Assembly: GCF_037975245.1 (NCBI RefSeq)
Contig: NC_092576.1
Span: 21,575,611 to 21,639,610 of the forward strand
From: Apostichopus japonicus
Lineage: Eukaryota > Echinodermata > Holothuroidea > Aspidochirotida > Stichopodidae
Direction of reading: 5' to 3'
DNA length: 64,000 nucleotides
Under the pieces are notes generated by a model. It was given only the letters and a program-made list of their open reading frames with translations, ran no database searches and had not been told where the DNA came from. Shown here piece by piece: positions 1 through 12,032 of the stretch (its first letter is position 1; the number at the start of each line of letters is the position of its first letter). Made by a program: the position numbers and the translations under genes.

Positions 1-1405
1 AAATATAAAATAAAACTTGTAAGTGAAAGTATAGTACATTTCCAAGGTGACAGCTGAAACAAAAACACACAATCTTATGATGGGGTTAACTTGTAATAGT
101 GTTTTACTGTTCGCATATTTACAAATTACAAATTACAACAAATAGAGTAAAAACTTCTTTGGTATGTGGAGCAAGTCCACTGTTGGACCACTTACATGCA
201 CGCCTGCATTACTCAAAATACAGACTCCGGTACCAGTAGTCCAGTACTAGTTCGATTACCGTACAACTCTGATATTTATATGCCTAGTCTAGGCCTAGTT
301 GTTTGTTAATGAACATAGGTAAAGATCATGATGTTTCTTGTGTAATGATCTATCTAATATTGCAGTATTTTATTTAATATAGATTGGCTTTCTCTCCCTT
401 TTTTAGAGATGAAATGACCCACATACTACTACTAGGTAATGGTCACACTGACTAAATTAGGCTTAGGCCTAGAGACAAACAGTCTCTCTGCCAAAGGCAG
501 GTTACTCATAATACCCCTCTCCATAACTCCTCATCCCAAACACAGCCATGAAGGCATATATAAAGTGTTTTGAGTTAGCATAGACTAAGCTGAGCAGTAA
601 GCTTGTTGTAACTTGTATTTGTAAGTAGCCTAGCCTAGTCAGTAGTACCTCTAGTAGTACTAAAGTAGTAGCGCAAGTAGGAAAGTTTGTGCTGCCCTAA
701 CGACAACGTTTGCTTATCTCTTTCTCACATTACCGTGGACTTCATTATAAAACACATAATCATGGACTTCGTTATTAAACAGTGTAGGCTACTTACTGAT
801 AAAGCAGGAATATCGCATAATTAGCCATATCTGACTGCAGAATCCATTTCGCAACCAAGAACTTTCACCTGAACTTTCATCGAGTTGAGGTACTTTATAA
901 ATATGGGCGGAGCCTAAATTCCTAATACGGCAAATATTCATGTTTGCGCAATATTTGCGCTAGCGGTCTAGGAAAAAATACTCGCCGCCAGATACGGGCT
1001 CCCGGTCGCGAATTTTTTTCCCCAAACGGTCCACTATTTGCATACTCCCGCCAACAAAAACCAGTGTCTAATATTCACAATTTCGAGGAAGCAAATAAAC
1101 CTTGCGCAAGATCGTGATACGTGGCGGAGGTTAATCACTGAGCATGTCGGATGGACGAGACTCAACTCACTATTACTACTAATATAGGCACCGCCCATTC
1201 GCCTGTTGTTTCCATGGTTATAACCTATGTATATGAGCTTGCCGAAGGTTACGAAATTATCGGAAAAGCCGTGCGCGACAAAATTATATGTAATGATTAA
1301 GTGACATACATATTAGTTACTATTTATAAATATATGTTATGCAAATATAAATAGGTCAAACATAAGCTATACATACGAGGAGTACGAGTAGTCTTTATAT
1401 AATAC
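1..1405. other. Non-coding flank left of the palindrome
   Basis: I see no convincing coding region here: no open frame with recognisable protein character, and no RNA gene. It is AT-rich with scattered TAGGCCTAG-like motifs. A TATATAAA at 557-564 and a TTTATAAATA followed by GGGCGGAGCC near 893-913 look like possible core-promoter words, but nothing downstream supports a transcription unit. This segment has no mirrored copy to the right of 54,003, so it marks unique sequence outside the giant inverted repeat. Confidence 0.6.
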
Positions 1406-2373
1406 TGTAACGCCCTGGGTGTTCGGGATGCATGTACTCCGATTCGAACACGCCCACGGCTACTCAGAATATGTTTCCCCGAGTTTTAAGAATAATTGAC
1501 TATGCGATATGTTGCCCATTCACTCAGCATTCCACTTACTTTTGTTCTATTTTGCAAGTCTTTCTCGCTCTCCCCGTCGTCTGCCATCACCAGCATTCCA
1601 GGCATTACCTCTTCTATCTCCTGTTAAGCGTTTATCTATTTTACTATAGCTTGCTCTCTATACCTTGTTTAATTAAGACGGTGTTGCTTGTTATGTTTAT
1701 TTGTGTTTTGGAAGACTTGGTTTATTTCGTTGATGTTCGGGCAGAGAACTGGAGACCAGCAGTGAGCAGCACGGCTATTGCAGTTTAGTATTATTTTAAA
1801 GGTAAGGTTGTTTTATTTATTTTAGAGAGCGGGTCCAGGAGTGAGGGCTGACTACGGGCGCCATTTCCTATTGTATTTTATAACTGACAATTTCCCGTCC
1901 TGGTTGGCTTCGTTGCATGTAATTTAAACAGGTGGTAAGGTAAAATTAGGGTTCTCTCAGAGGTATTGTAATAGCTAATCTAGGCACATTGAGCAGTATT
2001 TGTCCAGCCTGTCGTTGGCGCCCCGTGTTGGGTATTCACTCTCGTAATTCTTAAGAGCCGTGCTGCCCACGCCCTGGTACGTAGTTTATTAGTTATTTAG
2101 TTCAATTGAATTTTTGCTCGTTCATGTTTGAGTACGGCAGAAAGACACTGCCTTGTTTTTGTCAAGTGTATGTTTTCAAGTGGATTAATCAAATCGGTGA
2201 ATGAGACCCACCCAGTTCTCGTAAACTATATTCTTCCCTATATTTGTGTATTGGTTTAATAAGCCCTGCTGGCATTATTCTTCGCCTCCCCCTTTCCCCT
2301 TCCCTGACATCAGTTGGCCTCAAGCTGCCTGATAACCCACGCTGCCGCTCTGCCTGGGTACAGGGGCGTTACA
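1406..2373 (+). mobile_element. Solo LTR-like element (968 bp)
   Basis: The element begins TGTAACGCCC (1406-1415) and ends GGGCGTTACA (2364-2373). These are inverted copies with the TG...CA termini typical of retrotransposon LTRs. The 4-bp word ATAC flanks both sides (1402-1405 and 2374-2377), as expected of a target duplication. A TGGCGCCCCG word at 2016-2025 resembles a primer-binding site but lies inside the unit. No gag or pol sequence is attached, so a solo LTR is the simplest reading; a short TIR element is the alternative. A 118-codon open frame inside (1432-1788) resembles nothing I know. The left edge of the giant inverted repeat falls inside this element, at 1504. Confidence 0.65.
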
Positions 2374-2475
2374 ATACGGAATAACTTATATATGGGAAGT
2401 TGTAATCAATTATTCGGTGTAAAGTTTTTGTCACACACGGCGCCCCATAGTATTGACATCAGTAGTAATACGTGA

Positions 2476-2631
2476 CAATTTCGATGTCAACTTTTACGTG
2501 TCATTTTTTGTACGTGTCAATTTACATGTCAATTTTTAAATGTCAAGTTAGATGTCAAATTTAGATGTCAATTTTTAGATGTCAATTTAGATGTCAAATT
2601 TAGATGTCAATTTTTACGTGACAATTTAGAT
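2476..2631. repeat. Short degenerate tandem repeat, ATGTCAAtTT type
   Basis: About ten copies of a 12-17 nt motif built on TTAGATGTCAATTT, with variants ACGTGTCA and ACATGTCA. They sit just inside the LTR-like element. The same block, complemented, occurs at 52,917-53,039. Function unknown; probably a slipped-strand expansion. Confidence 0.75.
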
Positions 2632-3178
2632 GAATACACATGAATTGAGTACATGTCAAATTAGTAATAATACATTTCAAGTTTGTAATTCATGCCACTG
2701 TGGTTCTTTTGGCGTTCCATATACGACAGATATCAGTCAATCTTCTCTATGGTTGACTGACTTTGATGAAATAACCAAAGAAGAAAACATTTGGCGCCAA
2801 AATTTAGGTTGTGTCAAACTCAGAGCAGCGTGGTTTGCATGAAGACGTTGATGTGCTGACTTTTGGACTGCGTGTGCCGATATAGTGTGAATGTGAGTAA
2901 AATATTCCAATTGAAATATTTATTGGTAGGCCATGCATACGTCAAAGTGATAACTTCAAACCCAAGCGTGGAAATATCTGCTTAGCACTTTCTTAAACTT
3001 ACTTAATGATTAAAAGAAACCTGTTGTTTTTGGTACACGTGTTTCTTCAAGAAATAGTTGTTAACATTTATTTAACGACTCAACAGTGTACTACTATTAA
3101 ATTTCCTTATTGACAAATTCAGTATCCGTACTACGTAAAAAAATCAGGGAGGTGTTTCTGTCTGGATAGTGTTTACAC

Positions 3179-3245
3179 GGGTCCAAAAATCGGGAACCGG
3201 GTACCCGAGGGCCGTTACCCGTCGAGTATCCGGGTACCCGGGAAA
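3179..3245. repeat. GGGTACCC palindrome cluster, left arm
   Basis: GC-rich island in AT-rich surroundings with repeated GGGTACCCG and CCGGGTACCCGG words, each self-complementary. It is mirrored at about 52,303-52,370. A related stretch occurs at 50,553-50,606, and a shorter relative (ACCGGGTATTATCGCG) at about 4141-4156. It looks like part of a dispersed repeat family; I cannot name it. Confidence 0.6.
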
Positions 3246-3770
3246 AATTTGTTTACCCTCGTGTATCACGATTTTCAAGAAATTACATATTGGATGCTGT
3301 AATAAATGCATTATATTCTCTACTGACAATGTTTTCATGTTCAAATACGTAGGTGTAAGATAAGGAATAAAACCTCCCTCAATAATTTGTATTTGCTTCT
3401 GTTTCTTTCATTAACTTGTTAATAAATTAATTATTTAATTATAATTAGCATTACTACTAACATCGCACTGCCGCCGCTGCTTATGCTAGCTCGTGCACGT
3501 CTATTGGATCAAACCATATAAATATCCAATTTAGCTCTTAAACAGTTTTAAATACTACTACTCTCTATTATGCAGGCCCAAGGTTCGCATTAGCCGCGAG
3601 ATTTCGCGATTCGGGCAATTTGATCGCATTTGGAATAAACGATTAGTAAAAAGCCACTTGCGATTACTACTTTTTAGTTATCCCGTCTATAATCCATAAA
3701 CATCGCGTAAAATTCCTTGTCAGCCTTTCCTTCTTTGAAATAAACGAATGAATAAATAATAATTTCTTCC

Positions 3771-4110
3771 ACATGGTAGCCTAACACCACACTAAGTCAA
3801 TGAGAAACTAGCTAAGCCTAACCATCTGTTTATTTGCTGGAGTTGTGACGCAGTTGTAAGACATCCATGGAATACTTTCGTCATTGCTGTTACGTTCGAC
3901 CACATGGTTGCCTAACACCACACTAAGTCAATGGGGGTAGTCTAGCCTAGCCATCCGTTTATTAGCTGAAATTGTGACGCAGTTATAAGATATCTATGGA
4001 AAGCTTTCGTTATTGCTGTTATCTTCGAACACATGGTAGCCTAACAACACACTAAGTCAATGGGAAATCAGCCTAACCATCGGTTTGCAATTTTTTTTAA
4101 ACAATTAAAC
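3771..4110. repeat. 130-bp tandem repeat, left arm (about 3 units)
   Basis: Units start near 3771, 3901 and 4031 with CACATGGTAGCCTAACACC and share CACTAAGTCAATG, a GTGACGCAGTT block and a CTTTCGT-ATTGCTGTTA block. The right arm holds many more units of the same family (50,640-51,790), so the family expanded or contracted after the arms separated. Confidence 0.8.
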
Positions 4111-4759
4111 TTTGCGTATGATTCGGGTAATAAATTAGGAACCGGGTATTATCGCGTCGAGTGGGCCCCAGTCTTCATGCTACTAGTAGTAAACCATTTA
4201 ATCGTACATGCTATATGCCTGCCTTGTTTTCAGCTCCTTGCAGCAGTCGGTTGGGAACGTTAGGCCTAAGGAAGATACCATTTCTCTGGCTAGGATGAGA
4301 TGTAGCCAGCTAGGCTACAACACTTTTAAAAACAAGCAAATGTAAACATGTCTCTTATTCCTATTATTAATGAGCCAGGATTAAATGTGTATGCATGATA
4401 TCCATCTGCACGTACAGCTCGTTATACAAATACTTTTGGCATGGGCAACAAATAGTGCAAAATGTAGCGCTGATGTCAGGCAATATCAGTTGGTGCTTTG
4501 TACACCTTAATGGCTAAGTTTATGAGAAATTATTTGAAGGAACTCTGCCTAAACTTAAAGCCTTTTCTAAATTGCTGTAAATGTAACTTTACACCGATCA
4601 TACCAACCTGCTGGAGAACAACAATAAAGGTTGTGTTCCATGTCTGTTTGTTTCATGCTTGTTTTATGTTTGCTTGTTCGATGTTTTCTTTCTTTAAATT
4701 GTGTCGTACCAAATCCAACAACCTTCTTTTTTTCTTCTTATAATAGGTGTAAGACAAAT

Positions 4760-4810
4760 ATGTCTACTAAAACAACGGTGTTGTTAGTGAAGGACGATGA
4801 CAAAGGTTGA
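4760..4810 (+). other. Edge copy of the 16-codon micro-ORF of satellite A
   Basis: This is the most divergent unit of the array. It reads MSTKTTVLLVKDDDKG then TGA. The length, the KDDD core, the stop and the following AATAAA (4827-4832) are kept although many codons differ from the consensus. The mirror unit in the right arm (near 49,511) has lost the ATG. Whether it is ever translated is unknown. Confidence 0.4.
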
Positions 4811-5039
4811 TTGTGAAGGAAAAAAATAAAGTTGGTGTATATTCCATGTTTGATATTTGTTTGTTCGTTGTTTGTAGTTTTGATTAATGTACTTTTGTTG
4901 ATGTATTTGTTGTTTCATGTATGTTTTTTTATGGGTTTTTTATGATTTTTCTATCTTGTTTGTACGATGTTTGTCTGTTTGACACCAAATCCAAACATCT
5001 CTTTCCTTTTTTCTCGTTTATAGAAGGTGTAAGAAAAAG

Positions 5040-5090
5040 ATGGCTACTGCAACAATGAAACAGTTGGTGAAAGACGATGACCAAGGTTGA
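5040..5090 (+). other. Typical 16-codon micro-ORF of satellite A
   Basis: It reads MATATMKQLVKDDDQG then TGA, preceded by a pyrimidine-rich stretch ending in AG and followed by AATAAA (5106-5111). The frame stays open upstream to the AG as RCKTK. Variants elsewhere are MATATEKQLVKDDDQG, MTTATEKQLAKDDDQG, MASAREEQLVKDDDQG and, in the right arm, MTSATEKQLVKEDDQG. I do not recognise the peptide. It could be the C-terminus of a protein whose last exon seeded the satellite, or a chance frame. Confidence 0.4.
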
Positions 5091-6999
5091 TTGTGAAGGA
5101 AAACAATAAAGGTGGTGTATGTTCCATGTTTGTTTGTTCGTTGTTTGTATTTTTGTTTGATGTACATTTGTTTGATGTACATTTGTTTGATGTACATTTG
5201 TTTGATGTATGTTTCTTTGTTATGATGAATGTTTCTTTGATGTATGTTGACAATGTATGTCACTTTGATACCAAATCCAAACATGATTTCTTTTTCTTGT
5301 TCCTTTAATTTTCTTATTTTATAGAAGGTTTTAGACAAAGATTGCTACTGCAACAATGAAACAGTTGGTGAAAGACGATGACCAAGGTTGATTGTGAAGG
5401 AAAACAATAAAGGTGGTGTTTTTTCCATGTTTGTTTGTTCGTTGTTTGGATTTTTGTTTGATGTATATTTGTTCGATGTATATTTTTTGGATGTTTATTT
5501 GTTTGATGTATGTTTCTTTGTTATGGTGAATGTTTCTTTGATGTATGTTTGTAAAATGTAAGTCTGTTTGATACCAAATCGAAACATGATTTCTTTTTTT
5601 TCTTATTTTATAGGTGTAAGACAAAGATGGCTACTGCAACAGAGAAACAGTTGGTGAAAGACGATGACCAAGGTTGATTGTGAAGGAAAACAATAAAGGT
5701 GGTGTATGTTTCATGTTTGTTTGTTCGTTGTTTGTAATTTTGTTTGATGTATATTTGTTTGACGTTTATTTTTTTGAATGTTTATTTCTTATGATGAATG
5801 TTTCTTTGATGTATGTTTGTACAATTTATGTCTGTTTGATACCAAATCGAAACATGTTTTTTTTCTTCTTTTTTCTTTCTTCTTTTCTTTTTCTTTTTCT
5901 TATTTTATAGAAGGTTTTAGACAAAGATGACTACTGCAACAAAGAAACAGTTGGTGAAAGACGATGATCAAGGTTGATTGTGAAGGAAAACAATAAAGGT
6001 GGTGTATGTTCCAAGTTTGTTCGTTTGTTGTTTGTATTTTTGTTTGATGTATATTTGTTTGATGTATATTTTTGGGATGTTTATTTGTTTGATGTATGTT
6101 TCTTTGTTATGATGAATGTATCTTTGATGTATGTTTGTAAAATGTATGTCTGTTTGATACCAAATCGAAACATCATTTCTTTTCTTTTTTTCTTATTTTA
6201 TAGGTGTAAGAAAAACATGACTACTGCAACAGAGAAACAGTTGGCGAAAGACGATGACCAAGGTTGATTGTGAAGGAAAACAACAAAGGTGGTGTATGTT
6301 CCATGTTTGTTTGTTAGTTGTTTGTATTTTTGTTTGATGTATATTTGTTTGATGTATATTCTTTGGATGTTTATTTGTTTGATGTATGTTTGTACAATGT
6401 ATGTCTGTTTGATAGCAAATCAAAACATGATTTCTTTTTTTTCACTTTTCTTATTTTATAGAAGGTGTTAGACAAAGATGGCTTCTGCAAGAGAGGAACA
6501 GTTGGTGAAAGACGATGACCAAGGTTGATTTTGAAGGAAAACAATAAAGGTGGTGTATGATCCATGTTTGTTTGTTTGTTGTTTGTATTTTTGTTTGATG
6601 TATATTTGTTTGATGTATATTTTTTGGATGTTTATTTGTTTGATGTATGTTTGTACAATGTATGTCTGTTTGATACCAAATCAAAACATGATTTCCTTTT
6701 TCACTTTTCTTATTTTATAGAAGGTGTAAGACAAAGATGGCTACTGCAACAATGAAACAGTTGGTGAAAGACGATGACCAAGGTTGATTTTGAAGGAAAA
6801 CAATAAAGGTGGTGTATGTTCCATGTTTGTTCGTTCGTTGTTTGTATTTTTCTTTGATGTATATTTGTTTGATGTATATTTTTGGATGTTTATTTGTTTG
6901 ATGTATGTTTGTACAATGTATGTCTGTTTGATACCAAATCAAAACATGATTTCTTTTTTTCACTTTTCTTATTTTATAGAAGGTGTTAGACAAAGATGG

Positions 7000-9813
7000 C
7001 TACTGCAACAATGAAACAGTTGGTGAAAGACGATGACCAAGGTTGATTTTGAAGGAAAACAATAAAGGTGGTGTATGTTCCATGTTTGTTCGTTCGTTGT
7101 TTGTATTTTTCTTTGATGTATATTTGTTTGATGTATATTTTTTGGATGTTTATTTGTTTGATGTATGTTTCTTTGTTATGGTGAATGTTTCTTTGATGTA
7201 TGTTTGTAAAATGTATGTCTGTTTGATACCAAATCAAAACATGATTTCTTTTTTTCACTTTTCTTATTTTATAGAAGGTGTAAGACAAAGATGGCTACTG
7301 CAACAGAGGAACAGTTGGTGAAAGACGATGACCAAGGTTGATTGTGAAGGAAAACAATAAAGGTGGTGTATGTTCCATGTTGTTTGTTCGTTGTTTGTAT
7401 TTTTCTTTGATGTATATTTGTTTGATGTATATTTTTGGGATGTTTATTTGTTTGATGTATGTTTCTTTGTTATGATGAATGTATCTTTGATGTATGTTTG
7501 TAAAATGTATGTCTGTTTGATACCAAATCGAAACATCATTTCTTTTCTTTTTTTCTTATTTTATAGGTGTCAAAAAACATGACTACTGCAACAGAGAAAC
7601 AGTTGGCGAAAGACGATGACCAAGGTTGATTGTGAAGGAAAACAACAAAGGTGGTGTATGTTCCATGTTTGTTTGTTAGTTGTTTGTATTTTTGTTTGAT
7701 GTATATTTTTTGGATGTTTATTTGTTTGATGTATATTTTTTGGATGTTTATTTGTTTGATGTATGTTTGTAAAATGTATGTCTGTTTGATACCAAATCAA
7801 AACATGATTTCTTTTTTTCACTTTTCTTATTTTATAGAAGGTGTAAGACAAAGATGGCTACTGCAACAGAGGAACAGTTGGTGAAAGACGATGACCAAGG
7901 TTGATTGTGAAGGAAAACAATAAAGGTGGTGTATGTTCCATGTTGTTTGTTCGTTGTTTGTATTTTTCTTTGATGTATATTTGTTTGATGTATATTTTTT
8001 GGATGTTTATTTGTTTGATGTATGTTTCTTTGTTATGATGAATGTATCTTTGATGTATGTTTGTAAAATGTATGTCTGTTTGATACCAAATCGAAACATC
8101 ATTTCTTTTCTTTTTTTCTTATTTTATAGGTGTCAAAAAACATGACTACTGCAACAGAGAAACAGTTGGCGAAAGACGATGACCAAGGTTGATTGTGAAG
8201 GAAAACAACAAAGGTGGTGTATGTTCCATGTTTGTTTGTTAGTTGTTTGTATTTTTGTTTGATGTATATTTTTTGGATGTTTATTTGTTTGATGTATATT
8301 TTTTGGATGTTTATTTGTTTGATGTATGTTTGTAAAATGTATGTCTGTTTGATACCAAATCAAAACATGATTTCTTTTTTTTTTCACTTTTCTTATTTTA
8401 TAGAAGGTGTTAGGACAAAGATGGCTACTGCAAGAGAGGAACAGTTGGTGAAAGACGATGACCAAGGTTGATTTTGAAGGAAAACAACAAAGGTGGTGTC
8501 TGTTCCATGTTTGTTTGTTAGTTGTTTGTATTTTTGTTTGATGTATATTTTTTGGATGTTTATTTGTTTGATGTATATTTTTTGGATGTTTATTTGTTTG
8601 ATGTATGTTTGTAAAATGTATGTCTGTTTGATACCAAATCAAAACATGATTTCTTTTTTTTTCACTTTTCTTATTTTATAGAAGGTGTTAGGACAAAGAT
8701 GGCTACTGCAAGAGAGGAACAGTTGGTGAAAGACGATGACCAAGGTTGATTTTGAAGGAAAACAACAAAGGTGGTGTCTGTTCCATGTTTGTTTGTTAGT
8801 TGTTTGTATTTTTGTTTGATGTATATTTGTTTGATGAATATTTTTTGGATGTTTATTTGTTTGATGTATGTTTGTACAATGTATGTCTGTTTGATACCAA
8901 ATCAAAACATGATTTCTTTTTTTCACTTTTCTTATTTTATAGAAGGTGTAAGACAAAGATGGCTACTGCAACAATGAAACAGTTGGTGAAAGACGATGAC
9001 CAAGGTTGATTTTGAAGGAAAACAATAAAGGTGGTGTATGTTCCATGTTTGTTCGTTCGTTGTTTGTATTTTTCTTTGATGTATATTTGTTTGATGTATA
9101 TTTTTTGGATGTTTATTTGTTTGATGTATGTTTCTTTGTTATGGTGAATGTTTCTTTGATGTATGTTTGTAAAATGTATGTCTGTTTGATACCAAATCAA
9201 AACATGATTTCTTTTTTTCACTTTTCTTATTTTATAGAAGGTGTAAGACAAAGATGGCTACTGCAACAGAGGAACAGTTGGTGAAAGACGATGACCAAGG
9301 TTGATTGTGAAGGAAAACAATAAAGGTGGTGTATGTTCCATGTTGTTTGTTCGTTGTTTGTATTTTTCTTTGATGTATATTTGTTTGATGTATATTTTTG
9401 GGATGTTTATTTGTTTGATGTATGTTTCTTTGTTATGATGAATGTATCTTTGATGTATGTTTGTAAAATGTATGTCTGTTTGATACCAAATCGAAACATC
9501 ATTTCTTTTCTTTTTTTCTTATTTTATAGGTGTCAAAAAACATGACTACTGCAACAGAGAAACAGTTGGCGAAAGACGATGACCAAGGTTGATTGTGAAG
9601 GAAAACAACAAAGGTGGTGTATGTTCCATGTTTGTTTGTTAGTTGTTTGTATTTTTGTTTGATGTATATTTTTTGGATGTTTATTTGTTTGATGTATATT
9701 TTTTGGATGTTTATTTGTTTGATGTATGTTTGTAAAATGTATGTCTGTTTGATACCAAATCAAAACATGATTTCTTTTTTTTTTCACTTTTCTTATTTTA
9801 TAGAAGGTGTTAG
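7000..9813 (+). repeat. 1,963-bp higher-order duplication in satellite A (left)
   Basis: The block 7043-7850 recurs almost unchanged at 9006-9813, an offset of 1,963 bp or about seven basic units. A smaller offset of 563 bp (two units) relates 7370-7582 to 7933-8145. The identical open frames in the paired blocks show the copying was recent relative to divergence between neighbouring units. Confidence 0.8.
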
Positions 9814-12032
9814 GACAAAGATGGCTACTGCAAGAGAGGAACAGTTGGTGAAAGACGATGACCAAGGTTGATTTTGAAGGAAAACAACAAAGGTGGTGTC
9901 TGTTCCATGTTTGTTTGTTAGTTGTTTGTATTTTTGTTTGATGTATGTTTGTACAATGTATGTCTGTTTGATACCAAATCAAAACATGATTTCTTTTTTT
10001 CACTTTTCTTATTTTATAGAAGGTGTAAGACAAAGATGGCTACTGCAACAGAGAAACAGTTGGTGAAAGACGATGACCAAGGTTGATTTTGAAGGAAAAC
10101 AATGAAGGTGGTGTATGATCCATGTTTGTTTGTTCGTTGTTTGTATTTTTGTTTGATGTATATTTGTTTGATGTATATTTTTGGGATGTTTATTTGTTTG
10201 ATGTATGTTTCTTTGTTATTGTGAATGTTTCTTTGATGTATCTTTGTAAAATGTATGTCTGTTTGATACCAAATCGAAACAATATTTAGATGTACACACA
10301 TTAAGCCAACAATGCCCTCACACTAAGCCGATGCTGCTGACATACACGAAGTCAACCCTGCTGACACACACTAAGCCAACGCTGCTGACACACACTAAGC
10401 CAACGCCTGCAATACACTAAACAAACGTCTGCCGACACACACTAAACCAACGCTTGTGAAACAAACTAAGCCAACGCTGCTAACACACTAAACCAACGCT
10501 GCTGACACAAACTAAGCCAACGCTGCTGACACACTAAGGCAACCCTGAACACACAAACTAAGCCAAACGCTGCGTACAAACACTAAGCCAACGCATGTGA
10601 CACACAAAGCAAACACTGCTGACACACACTAAGGCAACACTGCTGACACACACAAAGCCAACACAGCACACAAACACTACGCCAACGCTGCTGACACTCA
10701 CTGTTTACTGTGGTAAAACAACGCTGCTGAAACAAAATAAGCACACACACACTAAGCTCAACGCTGCACACTTAACCAACGCCTGCCGACACACATTAAG
10801 CCAACGCTGCTGGCACACACTAAGCCAACGCTGCTGACACACTAAGCCAACGCTGCTGACACACTAAGCCAAACACTGCACACAAACACTAAGCCAATGC
10901 TGCACACACTGATACCGCTGCTGACACACACACAAAGCCAACGCTGCTGACACACACTAAGCCAACGCTGCCAACAAACACTAAGCCAACGCTGCTGACA
11001 CACACTAAATTAAACACTGCTTACAAACAGTAAGCCAACCCTGCACACACACACTAAGCCAACGCTGCACACAAACACTTAGTCAACGCTGCTGACACAC
11101 TAAGCCAACACTGCCCACAAACACTAAGCCAACACACATACACACACTTAGCCAAACGCTGCACTCACACACTAAGCTCAACGCTGCACACTTAACCAAC
11201 GCCTGCCGACACACACAACGCTGCTGACACACATTAAACCAACGCTGCTGACACACACAAAGCCAACGCTGCTGACACACACTAAGCCAACACTGCACAC
11301 ACCAAAAAGGAAACAATGCTGACACACACTAAGACAATGCTGCTGACACACACTAACCCAACTTAAACACACTTAGCCAACGCTGCTGACACACACTAAG
11401 CCAATGCTGCTGACACACACTTAGCCAACGCTAACTGACACACACTAAGCCAACGCTGCTGACACACACACTAAGACAATGCTGCGGACACATACTAAGC
11501 CAACGCTGCTTATACACACTAAGCCAACGCTGCTGACACACAGTAAATTAAACACTGCTTACAAACAGTAAGCCAACCCTGCGCACACACACACTAAGCC
11601 AATGCTGCGGACACATACTAAGCCAACGCTGCTTACACACACTAAGCCAACGCTGCTGACACACACTAAACCAACGCTGCTGACACACTTAGCCAACGCT
11701 GCTGACACACTAAGCCAAACACTGCACACAAACACTAAGCCAATGCTGCACACACTGACACCGCTGCTGCCACACACTAAGCCAACACTGCCTACAAACA
11801 CTAAGCCAACACACATTCACACACTAAGGTAAACGCTGAACTCACACACCAAGCTCAACGCTGCACACTTAACCAACGCCTGCCGACACACATTAAGCCA
11901 ACGCTGCTGGCACACACTAAGCCAACGCTGCTGACACACTTAGCCAACGCTGCTGACACACTAAGCCAAACACTGCACACAAACACTAACCCAATGCTGC
12001 ACACACTGATACCGCTGCTGACACACACTAAG

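Larger units (their letters stand above)
1504..4618 (+). repeat. Left unique arm of the palindrome
   Basis: This non-satellite outer part of the left arm is mirrored at 49,651-54,003. It contains most of the LTR-like element, the ATGTCAA repeats, a GGGTACCC-rich stretch and three 130-bp repeats. A 70-codon frame at 2630-2842 and an 81-codon frame at 4498-4743 have no recognisable domain. The second runs into satellite A and shares its low-complexity end. I see no gene I would defend. Confidence 0.8.
4619..10282 (+). repeat. Satellite A, left array (about 20 units)
   Basis: Head-to-tail AT-rich units of about 215-300 bp. In each unit, in order: a pyrimidine tract ending TATTTTATAG; GGTGTAAGACAAAG; an ATG with a 16-codon ORF ending in TGA; GAAGGAAAACAATAAAGG; then T-rich 16-bp sub-repeats built on TTTGTTTGATGTATAT; and GATACCAAATC-AAACATGATTTC. 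ATG codons start at 4760, 5040, 5627, 5927, 6217, 6478, 6737, 6996, 7291, 7579, 7854, 8142, 8421, 8699, 8959, 9254, 9542, 9821 and 10036. The unit near 5340 has ATT instead. The outermost unit (4760) is the most divergent, as at many satellite edges. Long frames seen on either strand are by-products of the low-complexity part. Confidence 0.92.

Noticed and set aside
557..913. TATATAAA and TTTATAAATA with a GC box as promoters
   Set aside because: No downstream transcription unit or initiator can be supported; such words are frequent in AT-rich DNA.
2016..2035. Primer-binding site of an LTR retrotransposon (TGGCGCCCCG)
   Set aside because: It lies inside the 968-bp unit defined by inverted ends and the ATAC flanks. 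No internal coding region follows it, so the match may be accidental.
5018..10301. 90-169 codon frames on both strands of satellite A
   Set aside because: They arise from the T-rich 16-bp sub-repeats and vary with unit length. Only the 16-codon frame has a constant position relative to other signals.
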